Below, one piece after another: positions 47,820 through 56,800 of a stretch of DNA of 64,000 nucleotides. Below the pieces are notes generated by a model. It saw only the letters and a list, made by a program, of their open reading frames with translations, was not told the origin of the DNA and did no database searches. Numbering within the stretch: the first letter of the stretch is position 1; every line of letters begins with the position of its first letter. Both the position numbers and the translations under genes were made by a program. Source of the stretch: Petrosia ficiformis (Eukaryota; Porifera; Demospongiae; Haplosclerida; Petrosiidae); the NCBI GenBank assembly GCA_947044365.1, contig OX345636.1, forward strand, positions 57,019,746 through 57,083,745, read 5' to 3'.

Positions 47820-50800
47820 CATTAAATATACCGTACTTACTTTTTATAAGGACCACGAGGTTTCTTTTTAGAAGTGTTGGCTTCAGATAGTACCTTGGCA
47901 ACTTCAGAATTCGCTGCTTGAATAGCTTTTGTCGTTAAATCTCCCGACAAGGGGCCCTCTGGGTCTGGCAATCCATCCTTTGGCTTAAAGAAGTTGCAAA
48001 TACTTATTGACATCTCTATCTATCTACAGTAATGACAGATTGAGCAGACACGTGCATACGTTATTATTTACGAATACCGTTTATTACCGAATACCTGTTA
48101 ATTTTCGATTTTTTTAATTTCGTACGCATACTGTTATACTAAAATTTTTATAGTACGAAATTTTCCCGAATTACAGTATATTAATAGTTGTGTATTATGA
48201 TTAAGACCAGTCTCTTTCAGTCTAGACACATAATTACACAAGAGATAGAAAGGAACTGGTTTCACTCACTGAATATTATATTGTATTGTAAAGATAATTT
48301 AATATTGATAGTTAATTAAGGAGGTGATGTTTATTTATGATATATATTATATATACACAGTGTAATGATATATGATATACTGAAGAGATTATATTGAATA
48401 TTATGAGTGTTGAGTTTAAACCAGTATAATGTTTATAATATGAATATATGTATATATACTCAACCAGACATATAAATTGTAACTAGTAATATTAATGATT
48501 TATACCTGTTCCTAAACTCCTGTTTCATCTAATATACAGTAATCCTCACATCATATCTAATAATTATAATTATTAGAACAGATTCCACATTTCTACATAG
48601 TTACATGTGCATAATGCACCTAGTTATGTAAACTTCGTTAAAAATGTGAAACACTATGACTGTTAAATGAAAATAGAGGTGTGGTAGACTAGTATTGGAT
48701 TGGTATCAATAATTTGACATTACTCAATACCAGAAATTTTAATACTCAATACCCTCATTTATATACCTGTAGTTACATGTTCCTAAGTTATAACTGTTAT
48801 CATGTCTGAACATAACCAATATATACATTTCTTCATGATGCGGAAATTTTGAGTGTATTTGTGTTTTGATAAACAACCACAAATATTTGATAATGTAATC
48901 ACATGATTATTGATAATGTTATTATTATCAAAATGTTTACTCATAAAAGAGTACATGTTGTGTTTATTAGTAAATAATAAAACCTCAAAATTTATATAAA
49001 TAATTCACTTGTAAACCACACTCCTTATTAAGGAAATAATCAACTTGATCTAATTAGTGATTGTTTTAATATCATTATTTATAAATTAACACATTGATGT
49101 ATATTTGTATTACTAATACTATAGGATTTTCAAAAAGTAGTCAAATCTACAGTTAACTGGCCTAGAAAAAGAAGTCATCATGCCAGTACTGTCATAAATA
49201 CCATATCAAATGAAGTAGTGACTTCTCATTTAATAATATCAGGTGGAGTGGATGAGTATGGTAACACACTAAATGACTTTTGGATAACTCAGTTATCCAG
49301 TTTCATGTGTTATAAGGTAATGTACATCACATGACACATGTAATACAATGTTATATTATATATTAATTTATATTAGTATCAGTTTTGTTATCACCAAATA
49401 TTAATATTTAAAATACTGGTATATCACAAATATGAGTTAAAAGTGTTATCATTACATTTATATTATATTATATTAAATGAAACATACACATGATGTTATC
49501 AGAGATGTAGAGAGAAAGATAGAAAGAAAGAAAGAAAGAAAGAGGCAATGGAACAAGTGTATATAGAGAAAAAAAACATCCCTATGATTGCTTTACAAAT
49601 TTAAGTAAAGATAAACATATCTCTATGACTGCTTTGTGGTGTCCAGCATTCGGTAATCATGGCTGACTTTATCAAGCATGAAAGACAACAGCTTATTATT
49701 TTGATTATCTACTCTCCTGACCTTTCAAAGGACCTTGTAGAACTTTAGGAATATATTTCAGGCAGAATAGCTAGCTATTAGTTCCAGTTTCTACATAAGC
49801 TACACAGATTTCTTTCTGCTGCTGTGTAGAGCTTGATCAATGATCGCGCGTTCTTTTACGCGCCACGCCCATTAATTGACCAAGCCCCCGGGAATGATGT
49901 AACTTCCTTAACTACGTATACAACGCATACTCGCGTAAGTGGACACAAGAAAATATATTATATATATATAAACATACATCGAACCCGTGGGAAAGCAATC
50001 ATAGGGATGGCCCTGCGGGCCATAAAAATGAAAATGAGAGTTGCCTCAGGTGGGATTCGAACCCACGACACTCTGTACTCCAGACAGATGCTCTACCAAC
50101 TGAGCTACTAAGGCAGCTCAGCTGGCAGGGTCCGAATCAAACATCTCATACACCTGTATGAACAGGCTAACTTTACATTAGTTGAATGCCGGGGTAATGA
50201 AACCACTAAAGACACCAACACCAAACCTAAGCAACATGTACACTTTCTTTTTCAAATATATAATAATGTTTTCCTCATTTATAACATGTAATCATATTGT
50301 TTATATGTTAATATATTCATCTCTTCAGATTAATCTACCTGAATCTACTATTAAGAGGCATGACCACTCTATGACCACATATGAAATAACCAATGGACAT
50401 GTGTGGTTGATAGTCACTGGAGGGAGCAGTGAATATGATCGATCCATGAATACAGCTATTCCAATAACTGGTTCTGATGTTACATATATTATTGAATTAG
50501 GTATGATAATTAATATGCATATCATGTGTTATATTAGTGATCATTTTCACGTTTACTGGAATCACTAGTGATGTGTATAGTTTATGATATACAGGAATAT
50601 TAAACTGTATGATAATCTAGTTTCTGTGTATACAAGATAATAATGTAATAGTTGTATATTCACTGATAATTTCAAGTTCTTATCTATCTGAGATATTCAA
50701 GTATTCTATGAATCATAAACAAAACCTAAGAAGATCAATCCATTAGCTATTGTTTCTGTTTCATGAGACACACTGGTACTAGTTAATTACATTCCTTAGA

Positions 50801-53800
50801 AACAATATAACAACCAACAACTACAAGAATGATGGTGTGTATATTTATGTATAATTGTGTATGTATGTACGTATGTACATATGTATGTATGCATGTATGT
50901 ATGTATGTACGTATGTACATATGTATGTATACATACACACATACACACATGCACAGTATTCTCCCCGCTCTTACATATGTACCTACGTATGTACCTATGT
51001 ATTTACATGCTTACATACATACAAGCAAACTTGATACGTACATATGTACATATGTATGTAGGTAGGTATTTATATATGTATACTGACATATGTACTACAC
51101 ATATGTATGATTGTATGCATGTACATATGTGCAATGTACATGTAGCTATGTATGTAAGACCGTACTTACATATATTTGTATGTATATACATGTATGTATG
51201 TATGTATGTATGTACATGTATGTACATTATGTACGTACATATGTATGTTTGTATGTATGTATGTGTGTGCATGTAGTATGTACATGTATGTATGTATGTG
51301 TGTTTTGGGGTTGCGTATGTGTGTTTGTGTGCATGTATGTGTATATATAATTATGTTTATGTGCTATTTAATTACATGAATGTATGTGTATTACTTATAG
51401 CAGCCTCTAATTTTATACTTACTATAGTTCAATAGTAATATATGAATATCCTCTCAGTTTTTCTATTTATATTATTGTATTTTCATAACATGATTTATAG
51501 TTGATTATCATAAAGTATTGAAACCCAATAAGTCTTCACTACACATACATGTATATTGTGTAATATACATGTACTTGTGAAGTTCATTATTATAATACAT
51601 GTAACTGAATCAAGATAATTATATTGTAAACATATTAATTGTATATTTATATAATTATACATTATATTATATATTATTATTATTATCATAATACATGTAG
51701 TGTATAGTAATGATGAGTGGATGTTGACACGTATTTGGAATAGTGAACAAAACTGGTTTAAAACACAAGAGGTGATAATACGTGAGAAAGAAGCAGAAAA
51801 ATGGAGTATTGATATGAGAGAGAAAGATATGAAACTTACTTTATTACAATCTAGTGAATCATCTCTTAAATTCACAGTAGCCATGTTGAACAAACGTGAG
51901 ATAATATAATCACTTAATAATAATTTATCATGTGATGATTTGGTTTTAGAGTTACAAGAATCTCAGAAGTTATTAGAAATGCAAAAGACAATATCATTAG
52001 CTAAGTCACAAGAACTGGAAGACTCAAAGAAACGAATTGTTCTTTTGAAAAAGACACTTCCACACACATCTACCATTTCATCAGGTTTATATTAATACAC
52101 ATATTATATATATTGAATATGTGTTGAATATTATATGTTTTCATTAGATGAGGAGATAATAGAAGATTACCAGAAACCTCAAGAAACAGAACTATTTGAA
52201 GAGAAAGGGTCAAAACCTGTAGATGAGGATAAATCAGTGATTAGTGATAAAACACTAATAGCACTGGAAGGTTAGTTAAGTATTCATAATATTATACATT
52301 ATGATTAATAATTATATTATTACAACAGAGAATGAGTCACTACAGAAGATAGTTATTAGTAAGAATGAACAAGTAGAGGAACTACAGAGTATGTTAGAAA
52401 TGAAGGAGGATAGAATGAAGGAATTAGAGACACAACTAACAGGAAAACTACATGATGGTAAGTGGATAAATAATATCAGGAACATATGTGTGGCTAAGAC
52501 TTGAAGGAGCATCCAACCCTGATAACACAAACTGTCTAATTTTATTTCCCTGTGAGGAATTTGGATTAAGTAGTGATATGTATGTCAACAGGTATGTCAG
52601 GCTAGGTAAGACACTCTCCCTACATACTCACCTGTAGAATAATATTGTCACAGGTAATTAAACTGTACAAACAGACAGTCTAAAGTATTGCATTAGAATG
52701 CTCTTCACTTAACTAATGAAATTCTTGTTTTATAATTACTTGTACTACAGTATGTGGATGTATCAAAGGCGCCGACACGCCTCTAAAACTTATAAACATA
52801 CCACAAGCAGTTAGATGGCATCATCTAACTACCAATTATGGTAGTTAGAATACACTTAACCCAAATTTTTTTAACTACGCTTCACCAGGTTTTTTTTTAC
52901 TTTGTGAATAAATGACAAACAATGCATAACATGTCCAGGTTTTTTTTACTTTGTGAATAAATGAAAAACAATGCATAACGTGTCCAGTTACTGTGACAAT
53001 TCATTTTGCTCTGAGCCATTTACGTTACATGTAATTGTGGCTGGTCCATAATTGATGTTAACTGTGCAGTTTTGTAAAGCACCAAGTGGTAGGAATGATA
53101 GTAAAGTAGAAGTAACAGAAACTTCAGACCTTGCAGACAAAACTTCAGACGAGCCATGTTCAGTATAAATGTATCTGTCAGGATTTGACAGGCGTTGTAG
53201 TTGAGACAACTTCAGTCGCCTATGTTCAGCACCTCCACGTAAACAGAAATTTTTACCATTACAATAAAATACAGCAAAAAGTAAAGATTTGGGATTTTCC
53301 ACACCTAAAACTCCAGCTTCCCACAAATAATTTTCTTCCCTAGGTGATATAATACTGGCATGTTTCACTTCAGTACCTATTCCTTCCAAACGAAGCTGTC
53401 TTCCAAAGGCAGCATGAAGCTGTTTAAAAGAAAAATTTGTTTTGTCTAAAAAATTGGGACATTGAGAGTCAACAGATCTCATGTGGCGTAAGATCCCAGT
53501 CAGCAGCTGGTAAACTGTTGAAATTGGATACCTTTTTCCATCTGTCCGTCGTGTTTCTAACACGTAAAGGCATAGCCAGTGATTGAGCTCTGCGACATTC
53601 CAAGGAGTACTATCAAAAATATCCGGTCTGCACCTTTCTTCTGGATAATCCTTCTCCCTTTGTTGCCTCCATTCCATGAAATTCCTTATGGCCCATTCAG
53701 TGTTCTTGGCAGTGTTCTTAGGACCATGTGGTGTCGTTAATGTGACCAGTTCACTTGATACAGAATCACCAAACCTTTTCTTTTTCAAAGAGAGACTTAG

Positions 53801-56800
53801 CTTTGCCTTTTTTGATGGTGGTTGGTCTTTTTCTACTAGCTTTTGCTGAGATGGAGGAAGATTCTCTTTATCCATGGTACCGGTACACTGTGAATTGACT
53901 CGTGTTAGACGAGCATGCGCAGTTACTGATACACCCACATGTACTATAGTACAAACCACATAAAGTACAGAGCCTACGGTATATTGAATATACACTCGGC
54001 AGTTATTAAAATTAGAAGCCTCGGCTTCTAATTAATAACTGCCTCGTGTATATTCAATATACCGTACGCTCTGTACTTTATCTATAACATACCGTACGCT
54101 CTGTACTTTATCTATAACACGTACTATATAATATAAAGTAATTCTGTTCGGTTAATTACTAGTAATACTAATAATGGAATAAATGATAATTCATGATTCT
54201 TCCTTTACATAGACTTTGAGTCATTCCAAACAACAATTGTAAATAAAACTACGCAAATGGAGACAAAACTAAAGTCTCTAAATTTACAAATGAAGGAGTT
54301 TAAGACAATTGAGGATGTGAAGATCTCCTCCTCACATGATTCAAAGGTTATCAAGTATCAGAGAGATGCTGCAGTTCAGTTCAGCTACATGGTACCAGAG
54401 CGTAAGTTATATGTCTCATTTACAATTAATGAAACATCGAAAAGTTTCTATCATTTTAGAAGAGAGGTTAATACAGACAACAGATAAAACTTCACAAACA
54501 GAAGAACTTCACAACACATTAGAGAATAATGAAGTACGTTTGGAAGAATTACAAATGCAGAGAGAAAGAATAAGGGAATTGGAAGTTTCTATACAAGAAA
54601 TGAAACAGTTAAAGGAAACTAGAAAGACATCATCACTTGTACTACAAAACTCCAGTGACATCATTCCTTTATCAGGTTATAATAATTACAGACTAATCTC
54701 TTAATATTAATATCATACTATTATACAGATGATCCTGGTCTTCATATAGCTAAACAGAAGGTGTTTCAAGTTAAAGGGAATACTCTGGATTGGGGAGATT
54801 ATGGGTTTAAGATGCATTTCCCAGAAGGTACCATCCCACCATCACAAGTGATTATCAAAGCTCTTGTTGGTGGTGAATTTGAGTTTCCGAAGGGAATGCA
54901 GCTTGTCAGTGCTTTATATGTCATCTCATTTCCTGAAGAATTCCTCCAGCCTGTGAAATTACATATGCAACACTGTGTCTACCTGAAGAGTTCACGACAG
55001 TTTAAATATCTCAGTTTCATGCTAGCACCTATAGATGAGTCAGTACCACCATACAAGTTCCAGTTCATAGAGGGTGGTAAATTCTATACTGATAGTCAGT
55101 ATGGAATGATAGTTCGTTCCAAGTTTTGTATAATGGGTATTGGTAAGAAGATTAATGGTATTGATCCATACACCTCTTCTGATGAAGAGGAAGACTCATC
55201 ATCAGATCCTCCTAGTGATAGTGAAACACAATCTACGTCAGGACATGGTTAGAATAATAAATATATATATATTTCTTAATTTTATTATAATTGTATTTAT
55301 TAATAATTATTATTAGATGAAGTTCAATCAATTGATAATGATCAGTCCAATACTGACTCATCTTCAGATGATAAGAATTCTAGTGATGATACTGAAACAC
55401 AATTAACATCTAAACATGGTTAGTATAATAATAATACTATAATAATAATAATAATAATAATAGTAATAATTGTAATAATACTAAAACTTCATCTTCAGAT
55501 AGTGCTACTATTACTAACACAGAAACGCAATCAATGTCTGTACAAGGTTAATAATGAGTATTAGTATTTGTCATTATTATTATTAATAACTAAAGGAGAA
55601 ATATATTTATATATAAATAAATAATAAAATATTATTATTATGATAATTATGCAATAGTAGTTATTATTATTATTTTATTATTTAATTTATTTATTTTTAT
55701 TTTTAGGTCATATTCCATCAATGAAGATAACTGACTCACTATCTCCAGAGTACAAGAGTCCTACTAGTAATACTGGAGGTGTACCATATTCCATAATTGG
55801 ACATGGTTAGGATATTATTATTAGGAGATTATGAGTGGTGCAAAGGGGCAATACACTTATATATCCAACTATTGTAGAACAACAGCTGAGTATGGCATAT
55901 ACATGTATGGCTTAGCAACTTTGCGGGTTATGGGATGTAACTTATATAGTATGTTTTTAAGTGGGTGTATCAAAGAAACTGCTAATCATTTGTATCACTT
56001 GATGATTAGATTAGATAGTGTGGTTACATAATGAAGCCAAGATTGTCTTTTCCATATAAAGAAATTCACAAAACTTATCATTTGACAAGAGACGAATTAC
56101 AAAATACATTGCTTATTTACAATGCCTCACTCAACTCATAAGCTACTGTATATAGTTGATCTTTACTCAAACGATAATAATTAGTATTAATTATATAGAG
56201 GTGAGAGGCTATGTTTCTTCTGAAAAAGAAAAGACAAATGAAGATAATAAATGTAAGATATTATTAATGTCTCTCATATTATATAAATACATGTCACATT
56301 TTCAGTACATGTTGATAATGATATTAATACTGTTACTAATAATGATGATATTAGTACTGAAGATATTATCAACACACCTGATATACAACAAGAGATAACT
56401 ACTAGTTAGTATATATAATAATACATGACTTTATATATGCTAATTGTATATTTTAGTTTCAGATATTCATGATAGTGTTCTATTAGAGTCTAGACTAACT
56501 TCAGGAAATATAATTCAAACAATATCAAGAGGAGGTATGATTGCTAAATATATATACTGTTTTAAATGTCAATGTGTTATATTTTATATATTCAGTTCAA
56601 GTTACTAGTGATCGTTATATTCCTGATAATATATACACTGGACAAATTTGTTATGTAAAGAAGGGAACAAACAGATGGTGTATGGTATTCATGGCCATAC
56701 AGAATATTAAAGTATTTCTTGAGGTATTTATAATACATACATTATTAATACTTATCATATGATTATTATACATTTCAGTATCTGAAAGAGGAATATTCAG

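Larger units (their letters stand above)
45270..48176. mobile_element. Pogo-like DNA transposon in a copy C intron
   Basis: The left end CCGTAAATCGGGAATATTTC and the reverse complement of the right end CTGTAATTCGGGAAAATTTC are inverted repeats. TA flanks both ends (45268-45269 and 48177-48178). Copy B has the uninterrupted target (AATTATATTAACAG), so the insertion came after the B/C duplication. It carries a minus-strand transposase and a plus-strand second ORF in convergent orientation, with a large hairpin between them. TA target, DDD-type core and TIRs place it with pogo/Tigger elements. Confidence 0.9.

Noticed and set aside
35757..50114. Two genuine tRNA-Ser(GGA) genes
   Set aside because: The cloverleaf lacks the long variable arm of serine tRNAs, and both copies share leader and (TTTC)n tail, so they are SINE heads.
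27424..55247. PIDD-like self-cleavage in the ZU5 exons
   Set aside because: No H-F-S or H-F-T triplet at the expected positions in A, B or C.
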